Origin: CAYTGR01 sp964437445
GTDB taxonomy: Bacteria; Chloroflexota; Anaerolineae; B4-G1; SLSP01
DNA length: 49,106 nt
Reading direction: 5' to 3'
NCBI GenBank assembly: GCA_964437445.1
Contig: CAYTGR010000038.1
Span: 1-49,106 of the forward strand
In this document: in pieces, positions 28,054 through 36,072 of the stretch
Numbering within the stretch: position 1 is the stretch's first letter
How the letters are laid out: each line of letters starts with the position of its first letter
Notes under the pieces: generated by a model
Database searches by the model: none
What the model saw: only the letters and a program-made list of their open reading frames with translations
Told to the model about the DNA's origin: nothing
Made by a program: the position numbers and the translations under genes

Positions 28054-28737
28054 CTACCGGCGGTAGCCTTCCACTGCTACCTGGGCCGGCGTAATGGAGA
28101 CCTGCTCCACGCAGGCCTCGGGCGGCCACTGATTCACCAACATATCGTTGAGCAGCCGGTTGCCAAGACTGAGGAGCGGAAATGTCTCGCCGTTCACCCG
28201 CACCTCCTGGAGGGTCACCGTCAGATAACAATCGGCAGCGCCCAACGTTCCACTGGCGTCCAGCTGAAGGGTGTCGCTGGAGAGGGGGACCGCCATCCCC
28301 ATTTTCTCCAGGGCAGTTCGGTCTATCGTCGCCTGGGCCTTGAAGGTCTCCTGGTCCAGCGTCACCGTGGCGCTGCGGAGCCCCTGACGTTGCCCCGTGG
28401 TGCTGATGTAAGCATTGAGGGCCTCTTGGAGCTCTTCCGCTGTAGCGACCATACGGACCCGTTCGCCGGCCCGCAGGGTTTTAGCCAGCGCCAGCAGATC
28501 GCGCAAGTTGGTGATCCGGTATTCAGGGACGGCCGGCGTGGGAGTGGGGGCCGGGGTGGGCGTGGGGGTGGGCGCCGCCGGCACCAGCCCCAGCCAGTGG
28601 AACAGAGGCCCGATGATCGGCCATTCCGGCAGCGGCGGTAACGCTTGTGGGCGCCCGGCTGCGTAGACGGGCAACGCTGCGCTGAGCAAAAGCAGCACTG
28701 TCAGCCCCAGTAAAAGGGATTTAGCACTATGGTTCAT
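28054..28737 (-). CDS. Exported protein of unknown function with TP-rich linker
   Basis: The start at 28737 (MNHSAK) is preceded by GGAGG at a spacing of about ten bases; 227 residues. A signal peptide (residues 5-26, ending VYAA) is followed by a short Pro-rich part, a hydrophobic patch, and a (TP)n linker at about 55-72. The rest is a mixed alpha/beta domain with two Cys (AADCYL and PEACVEQ), which could form a disulfide outside the cell. I do not recognise the family. It sits between RsgA and the PPOX gene in a same-strand run. Confidence 0.65.
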   Translation of the reverse strand: MNHSAKSLLLGLTVLLLLSAALPVYAAGRPQALPPLPEWPIIGPLFHWLGLVPAAPTPTPTPAPTPTPAVPEYRITNLRDLLALAKTLRAGERVRMVATAEELQEALNAYISTTGQRQGLRSATVTLDQETFKAQATIDRTALEKMGMAVPLSSDTLQLDASGTLGAADCYLTVTLQEVRVNGETFPLLSLGNRLLNDMLVNQWPPEACVEQVSITPAQVAVEGYRR

Positions 28738-28834
28738 GGGTAACTTTAACCTCCACAATGAGCAATCAAGTGGCAAACATTGACCCCAGACTACCGGCCA
28801 CTGACTACGGTTTTACCTCATTGGTGGTCTCTCG

Positions 28835-29857
28835 TCATTCCTGGTCGTCTATGGTCTCCTGACCCCCTGCGCTTTCCTCTATTCCCCACCAATACATGTC
28901 GGCCAGCTTGCGATGTTCCAGGTGGAGCCGGACATAGCTTTCGTAGCGGTGGTCGTCAATCTGGCCGGCCTCCAGCGCCGCGATCACAGCACAACCCGGC
29001 TCGACGGTGTGGCTGCAATCCGAGAAATCGCAGTGCGGGACGTAGGGGGCGATGTCGGGAAAGTGAGCATCAATTTCTTCCGGCTCCAGGTCGAAGAGCG
29101 CCAGCGCCCGAATACCGGGCGTATCGGCGACCCAACCGCCGACCGCCAGGGGCACGAGTTCGGTCACATTGGTGGTATGGCGGCCTTTGCCGGTGGCGTG
29201 ACTTATTTCCTGCACCCGGTGGCCCAGGCCGGGCTGGAGCCGGTTGAGCAGGCTGGTTTTCCCCACGCCGGAGGGCCCGATCAGCGCCGAGAGCCGGCCT
29301 GCCAGAGCCGCATTCAGGGCGGGCACCCCCTCGCCGGTCATGGCACTGGTGTAGAGCACCGGGTAGCCGATCTGCTCGTAGACGGAGAACCGTTGGCGAG
29401 CGGCGCGGGGCGTCACCAGATCCAGCTTGTTGGCGCAGATGAGGGCCGGGATGCCTTGCCGGTCTGCGCCCACCAGCAGCCGGTCTAACATCCGCAAGCG
29501 GGGCTCCGGTTGGGCACAGGCCAGGACAAACACGACCTGATCGGGGTTGGCGATGATGATTTCCTCCCGCTCGCGGCGGAACCCCTGTTTGTCCCAGCGC
29601 CGCGAGCCGCGCCCGTGCGCAATTGGCTCTAAGCGGGTAAGGGCGCGCTGCCGGGGCAGCACCGCCTCCAGCACGCCGTGGCCATCTGCCAGCGGTGTGA
29701 ATTCCACCCGGTCGCCCACGGCCACAATGTCGGTATCCAACCATCGCTTCTTCAAACGCCCGCGCAGCCGCGTGACCACTGCCCTCCCGGCAGGTGTGAG
29801 CACGGTGAAAAAGCCGCTTTGGGCTTTGATGACCATCCCTTCTTCTATTGCACTCAT
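28835..29857 (-). CDS. rsgA: Ribosome small-subunit-dependent GTPase A
   Basis: The product has 340 residues and acts late in 30S subunit maturation. An N-terminal OB-fold domain (residues 5-75) is followed by a circularly permuted GTPase: G4 NKLD, then G1 GPSGVGKT, G2-region GKGRHTT and G3 DTPG. A zinc knuckle near the C-terminus, HCDFSDCSHTVEPGC, gives Cys-x4-Cys-x-His-x5-Cys. The start may be ATG 29857 or, seven codons later, ATG 29836, which has an AGAAGAAGG-like site in front. It is divergent from rpmH. Confidence 0.93.
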   Translation of the reverse strand: MSAIEEGMVIKAQSGFFTVLTPAGRAVVTRLRGRLKKRWLDTDIVAVGDRVEFTPLADGHGVLEAVLPRQRALTRLEPIAHGRGSRRWDKQGFRREREEIIIANPDQVVFVLACAQPEPRLRMLDRLLVGADRQGIPALICANKLDLVTPRAARQRFSVYEQIGYPVLYTSAMTGEGVPALNAALAGRLSALIGPSGVGKTSLLNRLQPGLGHRVQEISHATGKGRHTTNVTELVPLAVGGWVADTPGIRALALFDLEPEEIDAHFPDIAPYVPHCDFSDCSHTVEPGCAVIAALEAGQIDDHRYESYVRLHLEHRKLADMYWWGIEESAGGQETIDDQE

Positions 29858-29892
29858 TCGCGATTCATGGCCCCTCCGGTCAAACCAGACTC

Positions 29893-29921
29893 AGTTTACC
29901 ATAGGTGGGCTAAAGAAACAA
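29893..29921 (-). promoter_or_regulatory. Possible promoter of rsgA
   Basis: On the minus strand TTGTTT (29921-29916), a 17-base spacer, then TAAACT (29898-29893), about 40 bases before the rsgA start. The -35 is weak. Confidence 0.35.
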
Positions 29922-29995
29922 GGGACTTTCACCCCTTGTATTGGGCCAGGCAATGGTCGCCTTGTTTGGAGGAGCCCCCAAGGTGCGCTTCCCAT

Positions 29996-30023
29996 TTGAC
30001 GAAACGTATCATCACGGTATAAT
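29996..30023 (+). promoter_or_regulatory. Promoter of the rpmH cluster
   Basis: TTGACG (29996-30001), a 16-base spacer, then a perfect TATAAT (30018-30023), leaving a leader of about 115 bases to rpmH. An ACAAGGG/CCCTTGT inverted repeat lies further upstream (29918-29939). I saw no cluster of TTATCCACA-type DnaA boxes in the 289 bases between rsgA and rpmH. Confidence 0.7.
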
Positions 30024-30146
30024 ATCCGTTGCCCTGGAGCAAAAAGCCGCTGCGGGTAACCGCGCGGTTTTCTATGTCAGGCACCGATCACTTCCCGGCC
30101 GCCAGCCGCGGCAGGTGAATCAAGATGTTGCAAGAAGGAGAGGATC

Positions 30147-30350
30147 ATGCCAAAGCGCACTTATCAACCGAAGAAACGTGCCCGGATGCGGACGCACGGC
30201 TTCATCACCCGGATGGCCACTCGGGGCGGGCGTTTGACGCTCAAGCGGCGGCGGGCGAAGGGCCGCCACAAGCTGGTGACGGTCAGCCTGGGCGGCGCCA
30301 AACGGATCAACTGGAAGGAAAGCGCTCAGCGACCGCGTCGCCGTGCTTAA
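30147..30350 (+). CDS. rpmH: 50S ribosomal protein L34 with C-terminal extension
   Basis: ATG follows GAAGGAG. The first about 46 residues (MPKRTYQPKKRARMR, HGF, TRGGR, LKRRRAKGRHKL) are a full L34. The product is 67 residues, so about 20 residues (VSLGGAKRINWKESAQRPRRRA region) extend beyond the usual end. It is the first gene of the conserved rpmH-rnpA-yidD-yidC-jag cluster and ends just before rnpA. Confidence 0.94.
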   Translation: MPKRTYQPKKRARMRTHGFITRMATRGGRLTLKRRRAKGRHKLVTVSLGGAKRINWKESAQRPRRRA

Positions 30351-30385
30351 TCCCGTTGACGGAGCGTTGGGTTTGGCACAAGGAT

Positions 30386-30742
30386 ATGCGCCTGCGACGT
30401 CCGGCCGAGTTCCGGCACGTTTGGGACGCGGGGCGGTCGTGGGCGCATCCTTTGTTGATTTTACGGGCTGTACCCAATACGCTGGCCACTGTGCGCGTCG
30501 GGATTACCGCCAGCCGCAAGGTGGGCGATGCCGTGACCCGCAATCGTGCCCGTCGTTTGCTGCGCGAGGCCACCCGGCAGCTCTATCCTCATATTGTGCC
30601 GGGCTGGGATCTGGTTCTGGTAGCCCGCGCCTCTATGGCTGAGGTTAAGACCCCTGCCGTGGCGGCGGCGTTAACGCTTCTGTTGCAGCGTGCTCACCTT
30701 TGGGTGGCGGACATGAACACGAGGAACGAAGGGGCTGAATGA
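30386..30742 (+). CDS. rnpA: Ribonuclease P protein component
   Basis: RnpA binds the RNase P RNA and helps mature tRNA 5' ends. RLRRPAEFRHVWDAGRSW and the RNR-type motif DAVTRNRARRLLREA are diagnostic. ATG 30386 gives 118 residues, but has only a poorly spaced AAGG. An in-frame TTG at 30356, six bases after the rpmH stop, would give 128 residues by translational coupling and is an alternative start. Its stop overlaps the yidD start (ATGA). Confidence 0.9.
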   Translation: MRLRRPAEFRHVWDAGRSWAHPLLILRAVPNTLATVRVGITASRKVGDAVTRNRARRLLREATRQLYPHIVPGWDLVLVARASMAEVKTPAVAAALTLLLQRAHLWVADMNTRNEGAE

Positions 30743-30948
30743 AGGTAATCGTGTTGTGGCTGATCCGCTTTTATCAGCGGTTCATCTCTCCGTTGTTTCC
30801 TCCTGCTTGCCGCTTTATGCCGACCTGCTCCCAATACAGTTTTGAAGCCGTCTCCCGCTACGGTGTTTTAAAGGGGGGCTGGCTCTCCGTCAGACGTCTG
30901 GCCCGCTGCCATCCTTTCCATCCGGGTGGCTATGATCCCGTTCCCTGA
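30739..30948 (+). CDS. yidD: Membrane protein insertion efficiency factor YidD
   Basis: The product has 69 residues, the normal length, and starts in the rnpA stop codon. LIRFYQRFISPLFPPACRF, PTCSQYSFEA, the Cys residues and the end RCHPFHPGGYDPVP are the family's hallmark motifs. It has an amphipathic N-terminal helix at the membrane and assists YidC-dependent insertion. Confidence 0.95.
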   Translation: MKVIVLWLIRFYQRFISPLFPPACRFMPTCSQYSFEAVSRYGVLKGGWLSVRRLARCHPFHPGGYDPVP

Positions 30949-30966
30949 GTGAGTTTAGGAGGAGAC

Positions 30967-32079
30967 ATGAGACGTTGGGGAGTCCCCTTGGGACTTTTGT
31001 TGTTGCTCTCCCTGCTGCTGACCGGTTGCTCCGGCGGCGTGCGCCAGGCGAGCTGGCCGGGGTTAGTGGTGGAAAATGGCGCGGTCTACGCGGCCAATGT
31101 GGATCAGGTGATTGCTTTGGAGGCCGCCAGCGGTAAGTTGCTCTGGAGCTTCCCGGAAAAAGGTAACGCCAAGCTGGGCTTTTATTCTAAACCGGTCGTC
31201 GCCCAAGAACCGCATTTGTTGCTGGTGGCGGGCCTGGGTGACCGCCAGCTTTACGCGTTGCAGCTGTCGGACGCCACGACCACCGTCCCGGGAATAGCCT
31301 GGACGTTCGCTGGCGCTAAAGGTCAGTATGTCGGCAGTGGCACGATAGCCGGTGAGCTGTTCCTGATTGGCAACGGTGACGGTAACGTCTATGCCCTCCG
31401 GCTGACCGACGGCACACTGGTCTGGAGTTTCAAGACGCAGGACCGGGTTTGGGCCACGCCGGTAGTGGTGGACCAGACCGTTTACATCGCCTCGTTGGAT
31501 CATTTCCTCTACGCGGTCAACTTGAGCGATGGCACGGAACGTTGGCACCAACAGATGAATGGAGCGATCTCCAGCACCCCGGTGGTGGTGGAGGGCAGTC
31601 TGTGGGTCGGTGATTTTGGCGACACGCTCAGCCAGGTGGACCTGCAAACCGGCACCGTGCAACAAACCTTCAAAGGCAAAAACTGGTTCTGGGCGACGCC
31701 GGTGGTGAGTGGCACGACGTTGTTTGTGGCCGATGTGGGTGGACATGTCTACGCGCTGGACACCCGCAACCCTCAGTCACCGTTGTGGGAAACGGACGTG
31801 AACGACGTGGTGCGCGGGGAGGCTGTGCTCAGCCCTGACGGCCAGCTGCTTCTGATCCCCGGTCACGAAAAGGGCATGATCTACGCGCTGGACGTCCAGA
31901 CCGGGCAGCTGCGGAATTGGGGGGTCAAGCCGACCAATCCCGGACGTTTGCCGGGCGATCTGGTGTCCGATGGGGAGCGCCTTTACGCTATGCCGATCAT
32001 GATCCAGGAGCGGGTGCAGGCATTTGACCTGACCGACGGGACGTTGCTCTGGAATTATCCGGTGCCTGAACAGAAGTAG
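30967..32079 (+). CDS. Lipoprotein with eight-blade PQQ-like beta-propeller
   Basis: ATG 30967 follows AGGAGGAG. The 370-residue protein has a lipoprotein signal peptide with lipobox LLTGC, then eight propeller-type motifs of the form VYAL-L-DGTLVWSF (examples: VIALEAASGKLLWSF, VYALRLTDGTLVWSF, LYAVNLSDGTERW, IYALDVQTGQL, VQAFDLTDGTLLW). This resembles the BamB/PQQ-dehydrogenase propeller fold, but no PQQ or Ca ligands are evident, so a binding or scaffolding role is likelier than catalysis. It lies between yidD and yidC on one strand, which suggests a link to membrane-protein insertion or quality control (inference). Confidence 0.85.
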   Translation: MRRWGVPLGLLLLLSLLLTGCSGGVRQASWPGLVVENGAVYAANVDQVIALEAASGKLLWSFPEKGNAKLGFYSKPVVAQEPHLLLVAGLGDRQLYALQLSDATTTVPGIAWTFAGAKGQYVGSGTIAGELFLIGNGDGNVYALRLTDGTLVWSFKTQDRVWATPVVVDQTVYIASLDHFLYAVNLSDGTERWHQQMNGAISSTPVVVEGSLWVGDFGDTLSQVDLQTGTVQQTFKGKNWFWATPVVSGTTLFVADVGGHVYALDTRNPQSPLWETDVNDVVRGEAVLSPDGQLLLIPGHEKGMIYALDVQTGQLRNWGVKPTNPGRLPGDLVSDGERLYAMPIMIQERVQAFDLTDGTLLWNYPVPEQK

Positions 32080-32121
32080 CCCCGGCTTGTGCTTTTAGTT
32101 TTGGATGAGTAGGGGGATGCC

Positions 32122-33006
32122 GTGTGGGATTTGATTTTTGTTGACCCGCTAACGAATGTGTTGCTGGTGTTCTACAAGCTGCTGGGAGGGCAGACGATGT
32201 TAGCCGTCGCGCTGCTGACCTTAGTGGTGCGGTTGCTGTTGACCCCGTTGACGCTTTCGCAGCAGAAGAGCGCGCGCAAACAGCAAGAGCTCCAGCCGCA
32301 GATGACGCAGCTTCGCGAAAAGTACAAGAACGACCAGCAACGGCTGGCCGTTGAGCAGCAGAAGCTCTTCCGCGAGGCGGGCGTCAACCCGCTGGGCGGG
32401 TGTCTGCCGTCGCTGATTCAGTTCCCGCTGATGATTGCACTGTACCAGGCGATCATCCGCGCTTTGGCAGCCACCCCCTTGGAGCTACTCAACCTGCCGG
32501 TGCATATTTATCGCTGGATTCCGGGCCTCAACTTGAGCCTGTTGGTCCCGCTCCAGAGCACCTTTCTGGGCCTGGACCTGGCGTTGCCCCCCAATGCCGG
32601 TACCCTCTTCTCTTACTCACTCCCGTTGCTGGTGGGGTTGACGACTTGGTACAGCCAGAAAATTATGACGCCGCCGAGCGCTGACCCGCAGAGCCAGTCT
32701 ATGAGCCAGACGATGTTGTTGACCATGCCCCTTTTCCTGGGCTTGATTTCACTCCAGTATGCGGCGGGGCTTTCCATCTACTTTATCATCTCTAACCTGG
32801 TTACCATTTTGCAATTCTTCCTGTTCCGCAGCCACTATAATACGGCCCCTGTACCGGCGGCGCAGCCCGCTGCTCAGTCGGAACCGGCCGAAAAGCCGCG
32901 TGCAGCGGAGCCGGCGCCCAAGCCCAAACCGGCAAAACAAAGCGGCGCTTCGGAAATGGTACCGGGGGCCAGGGTAGCCCGGCCTAAGCTGTCGGACAAA
33001 CGGTGA
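32122..33006 (+). CDS. yidC: Membrane protein insertase YidC/Oxa1
   Basis: GTG 32122 is the likely start, with AGGGGGA eight bases upstream; the product has 294 residues. Like Gram-positive YidC it lacks the large periplasmic domain. LLTLVVRLLLTPLTLSQQKSARKQQ carries the groove Arg and the first coiled-coil arm (given here in two overlapping family blocks), followed by EAGVNPLGGCLPSLIQFPLM and YAAGLSIYFIISNLVTILQ. The C-terminal tail (about 250-294) is Pro/Ala/Lys-rich and basic, suitable for ribosome contact. It inserts membrane proteins with or without SecYEG. Confidence 0.94.
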   Translation: MWDLIFVDPLTNVLLVFYKLLGGQTMLAVALLTLVVRLLLTPLTLSQQKSARKQQELQPQMTQLREKYKNDQQRLAVEQQKLFREAGVNPLGGCLPSLIQFPLMIALYQAIIRALAATPLELLNLPVHIYRWIPGLNLSLLVPLQSTFLGLDLALPPNAGTLFSYSLPLLVGLTTWYSQKIMTPPSADPQSQSMSQTMLLTMPLFLGLISLQYAAGLSIYFIISNLVTILQFFLFRSHYNTAPVPAAQPAAQSEPAEKPRAAEPAPKPKPAKQSGASEMVPGARVARPKLSDKR

Positions 33007-33042
33007 GCCAGCACGGCGGGTGGCGGAGAGTCGTGTTGTCTG

Positions 33043-33068
33043 GTAGGGCGGAGTGCCATCCGCCCTAC
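33043..33068 (+). terminator. Hairpin downstream of yidC
   Basis: A perfect 10-bp stem GTAGGGCGGA (33043-33052) / TCCGCCCTAC (33059-33068) with a 6-base loop, followed by TTTCC. It is a probable terminator in the 248-base gap before jag. The rest of the gap holds nothing I can name. Confidence 0.6.
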
Positions 33069-33254
33069 TTTCCTGGATGATTCTCATTGTTTGGACTGCG
33101 CAGTATGTCATCGGGGTGCTACGGCCTACTGTGGCTGGCGCGGCGTCAGCCATGAAAACTGTGAACAGCCGGTAATATTGAGGCCACCACGATCTGGGTG
33201 GAATACCTGATCTCTGTTCACACATCTTTAAAGACTGCATTTAGGGAGGGTTTG

Positions 33255-34202
33255 ATGGAGACCGAGGAGCGTGTAGATAGCGCAGCTCCTACCGTGGAAG
33301 AAGCCATTATTCTGGGGCTGGCCCGGTTGGGAGCCACCCGAGACGAAGTAGAGATCCAGGTATTGGATGCAGGGAGTCGCGGGTTTTTGGGTTTGGGAGC
33401 GCGCGAGGCTCAGGTGCGGTTGATTTTACGTCCGGTTGCGCCGGTACCAGCGGCCCCGGTGCCACCCTCGCCAGCGTCGCCGGCCCCGGTGCCGTCCCTG
33501 CCTGTGCCACCGGCGCCGGTTGTTCCCGTGCCGGAGCCGGTCGCGCCGCCGGTCACGCCACCTCCTCAGGCGCCCTCTCAGCCGGCTGCGGCTCCGGTGG
33601 CGGCGCGCCCTTCAGCCCCGCGTCCCCACCCGGCTGCCCGGCCGGGGCAGCGGAAACCGCGCCCCAAGCCGGAAACGACTCCACCGCCGACCCGGGCGGA
33701 GCCTCAAGAGCCGGTTCCCGATTTAAGCGGTCTGGACAGGGCGCTGATTGAACGGGTCACATTGGAAGTGGCCCAGCAGCTCTTTGGTAGCCTGCGCCTG
33801 CATTTTGTCCTCAATTGGCGGCAGGAAGAGCGCCCCACGCTGTGGCTCTCGCTGCGTGGCGGCGATGCTGAGGAACTGGTCGGACCGGGGGCCCGCACTC
33901 TGGACGAACTCCAATATCTGGTGCGGTTGCTGGTCCACCGGCTGGCCGACGGGAATTACAACCTGGTGGTGGATGCAGATGGGTATCGGGAGCGGCGGCG
34001 GAGCAACCTGGAGGCCATGGCGCGTAAGGCGGCCGACCGGGCCGTCCAGTCCGGGCGGACGGTGCGGCTGCGCTCCATGCCCGCAAGCGAGCGTCGTCTG
34101 ATCCACATGACGTTACAGGCCGACCCCCGCGTGCAGACAGAGAGTATCGGTACGGGGCACGACCGGGCCGTCACTATTATCCCGCGTTCCAAAGAACGCT
34201 AA
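33255..34202 (+). CDS. khpB: RNA-binding protein Jag/KhpB
   Basis: ATG 33255 follows AGGGAGG; 315 residues. The Jag-N domain (residues about 10-60, with GFLGLGAREAQVRL) is followed by a long Pro/Ala-rich linker (about 60-150), a KH-like domain with DAEELVGPGARTLDELQYLV (about 185-225) and an R3H domain with RERRR and the ASERRLIH motif (about 240-310). It partners with KhpA in small-RNA and mRNA regulation that affects cell elongation. The linker is unusually long. Confidence 0.92.
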   Translation: METEERVDSAAPTVEEAIILGLARLGATRDEVEIQVLDAGSRGFLGLGAREAQVRLILRPVAPVPAAPVPPSPASPAPVPSLPVPPAPVVPVPEPVAPPVTPPPQAPSQPAAAPVAARPSAPRPHPAARPGQRKPRPKPETTPPPTRAEPQEPVPDLSGLDRALIERVTLEVAQQLFGSLRLHFVLNWRQEERPTLWLSLRGGDAEELVGPGARTLDELQYLVRLLVHRLADGNYNLVVDADGYRERRRSNLEAMARKAADRAVQSGRTVRLRSMPASERRLIHMTLQADPRVQTESIGTGHDRAVTIIPRSKER

Positions 34203-34219
34203 GTCATCTTGAGGTTGCC

Positions 34220-35083
34220 ATGCCCGACTCCCTATCGCCGATAGACTATCTGGTCGTCGGGCATATTACCCGTGATTTGTTGCCCACCGGGCGAAGCGCC
34301 GTAGGCGGGACGGCGGCGTATGCTGCGTTGACGGCTGTTGCGTTGGGACGGCGTACCGGCATCCTGACCAGCACCGGTCCAGATTGGCCCCCCCCTGGCC
34401 TGCTGCCGACTGTGAGCCAGTTCAGTGTTCCGGCCCCGGCGACGACCACGTTTGAGAACCGCTATCACGATGGGCAGCGCTGCCAATATCTCCATGCGGT
34501 GGCGGCGACCCTGACGCCGGACATGTTGCCGGCGGCCTGGACGGGCACCCCGTTGATCCACTTGGGACCGGTGGCCGGAGAGTGTGATCCGGCCTGGGGA
34601 GAGCAGTGGGCGGGGCGGGCCTTTCTTGGCCTGACGCCCCAGGGGTGGATGCGCCAGGTGGATGGTGGGGGCCGGGTCCGGCAGACGGCCTGGGCCGCCG
34701 CGGCACAGCTGTTGCCCCTGGCCTCGGCGGTGGTCCTTAGCCTGGAGGATGTGGGGGGCGATTGGGCCTTGGCCGAAGCCTTCGCCCGCCAGACGGCGTT
34801 GCTGGTCGTGACCCAGGGCCGTGACGGCAGCACCCTGTTCACGCGGGGGCAGGCCCAGCACTTTCCGGCGCTGGCGGTTGCTGAGGTGGATCCCACCGGG
34901 GCCGGCGATATCTTTGCCACGGCATTTTTTATCGCTTTAGCCGGCGGCACGGTCCCTGAACAGGCCATCGCTTTGGCGACCTGTCTGGCCTCCCGTTCCG
35001 TCACCCGCCCGGGCCTGGCTGGTGTGCCCACTGCTGCGGACCTCGCTGCCTGCATGCGCCAGTTGGAAAGCGTAACGCTATGA
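34220..35083 (+). CDS. PfkB-family carbohydrate/nucleoside kinase
   Basis: The product has 287 residues. DYLVVGHITRDLL and AVGGTAAYAALTA form the N-terminal sugar-binding part. DPTGAGDIFATAFF, with the GAGD anion hole and catalytic Asp, is the PfkB signature 2. The lid is short, and the middle region is less conserved than in ribokinase or fructokinase, so the substrate cannot be given. The gene lies 17 bases after khpB and its stop overlaps the parA start (ATGA), so its product is made together with ParA, which is an unusual pairing. Confidence 0.85.
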   Translation: MPDSLSPIDYLVVGHITRDLLPTGRSAVGGTAAYAALTAVALGRRTGILTSTGPDWPPPGLLPTVSQFSVPAPATTTFENRYHDGQRCQYLHAVAATLTPDMLPAAWTGTPLIHLGPVAGECDPAWGEQWAGRAFLGLTPQGWMRQVDGGGRVRQTAWAAAAQLLPLASAVVLSLEDVGGDWALAEAFARQTALLVVTQGRDGSTLFTRGQAQHFPALAVAEVDPTGAGDIFATAFFIALAGGTVPEQAIALATCLASRSVTRPGLAGVPTAADLAACMRQLESVTL

Positions 35084-35889
35084 CGCGCATCTATGCTTTT
35101 GCCAATCAGAAGGGGGGCGTGGGGAAAACCACCACCGTGGTAAACCTGGCCGCTTGCCTGGCCGATTGGGGCTTGCGGGTGCTGGTGGTGGATATGGATC
35201 CGCAAGGGAATGCCACGACCAGTCTGGGTTTCAATCCCCATGCCCTGTCGCCTTCTATTTACGACGTTCTGGTGGGCGAACGCCAGGCGGCTGAGGTCAT
35301 TCGGCCCACCCGTTGGGAGCGCCTGGCTCTCCTGCCGAGCGCACAGGCGTTGGCCGGTGCGACCGTAGAGCTCAACGTGCTCGCCGATCCTCGCGAGCGG
35401 GCCGGCTTTTTGCAGCAGGCCTTGCAGACGGTGGATGGGTACGATTACGTGTTGGTGGATTCACCGCCCAGTCTGGGTGTACTGACCGTCAACGCTTTGA
35501 CGGCGGCCCAGGGCGTCATCATCCCGGTGCAGTGTGAGTATCTGGCGTTGGAGGGACTTTCGCAGCTGATGCACACCGTCAGGCTGGTGCAGCGGGGGTT
35601 GAATCCGGGACTGGGGGTGCGTGGGGTGGTGCTGACGATGTACGACCGGCGCACCACGCTTTCGCGGCAAGTAGTGGAAGAGGTGCGCCGCCATTTCCCG
35701 CAGCAAGTTTTCCACATTTTGATCCCTCGCAGCGTGCAGTTGAGCGAGGCTCCCAGCTATGGGGAGCCGGCGGTCTTTTATACCCCTCGTGCCCGCGGGG
35801 CCTTGGCCTATCGCGTGCTGGCCTGGGAACTCTTGCGCGGTGACGGGCATCCGGTGGATTGGAGTCCACCCCAGGTGGCAGAAGAGTAA
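35080..35889 (+). CDS. parA: ParA/Soj-family chromosome partitioning ATPase
   Basis: The product has 269 residues. The deviant Walker A is NQKGGVGKTTT near residue 9, Walker A' is VDMDPQGNATT, and Walker B-type VLVDSPPSLGVLTVNAL follows, as in chromosomal Soj/ParA. The classical partner parB does not follow; a hairpin and then convergent genes come next. Position in the rpmH-jag cluster is normal for chromosomal parA near the origin, but no origin is evident here. The C-terminus (GDGHPVDWSPPQVAEE) is slightly extended. Confidence 0.92.
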   Translation: MTRIYAFANQKGGVGKTTTVVNLAACLADWGLRVLVVDMDPQGNATTSLGFNPHALSPSIYDVLVGERQAAEVIRPTRWERLALLPSAQALAGATVELNVLADPRERAGFLQQALQTVDGYDYVLVDSPPSLGVLTVNALTAAQGVIIPVQCEYLALEGLSQLMHTVRLVQRGLNPGLGVRGVVLTMYDRRTTLSRQVVEEVRRHFPQQVFHILIPRSVQLSEAPSYGEPAVFYTPRARGALAYRVLAWELLRGDGHPVDWSPPQVAEE

Positions 35890-35897
35890 AAAACAAG

Positions 35898-35923
35898 GGC
35901 CAGCACGTTTGAGCGTGCCGGCC
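35898..35923 (+). terminator. Hairpin after parA
   Basis: GGCCAGCACG (35898-35907) pairs with CGTGCCGGCC (35914-35923) with one wobble pair, nine bases after the parA stop. The T stretch is weak. Confidence 0.55.
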
Positions 35924-35930
35924 GCTGCTT

Positions 35931-36042
35931 TCAGAGGCATTCACCCAGCGGTGGGATGAAAATTGGCTCGTAGTAACGCGCTTTAGCGCGTTGGACGGCG
36001 CTAAAGCGCCTGACTGCAAACGCAGAGCGTTATTTTCAGGGG
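35931..36042 (-). repeat. Double-hairpin dispersed repeat, copy 1
   Basis: The core holds two palindromes, AACGCGCTTTAGCGCGTT and GGCGCTAAAGCGCC, flanked by GGGATGAAAATTGGCTCGTAGT on one side (split over 35951-35972) and GCGTTATTTTCAG on the other. In reverse complement it aligns with copies at 42987-43115 and 44172-44266. It lies between the convergent parA and HEAT-repeat genes. Confidence 0.85.
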
Positions 36043-36072
36043 CGGAAGGCTTTTGCCCAGCCCCTGATCTCC

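Noticed and set aside
29858..30146. Replication origin between rsgA and rpmH
   Set aside because: The rpmH neighbourhood often holds oriC, but no cluster of TTATCCACA-like boxes or AT-rich unwinding region is visible, and dnaA is absent.
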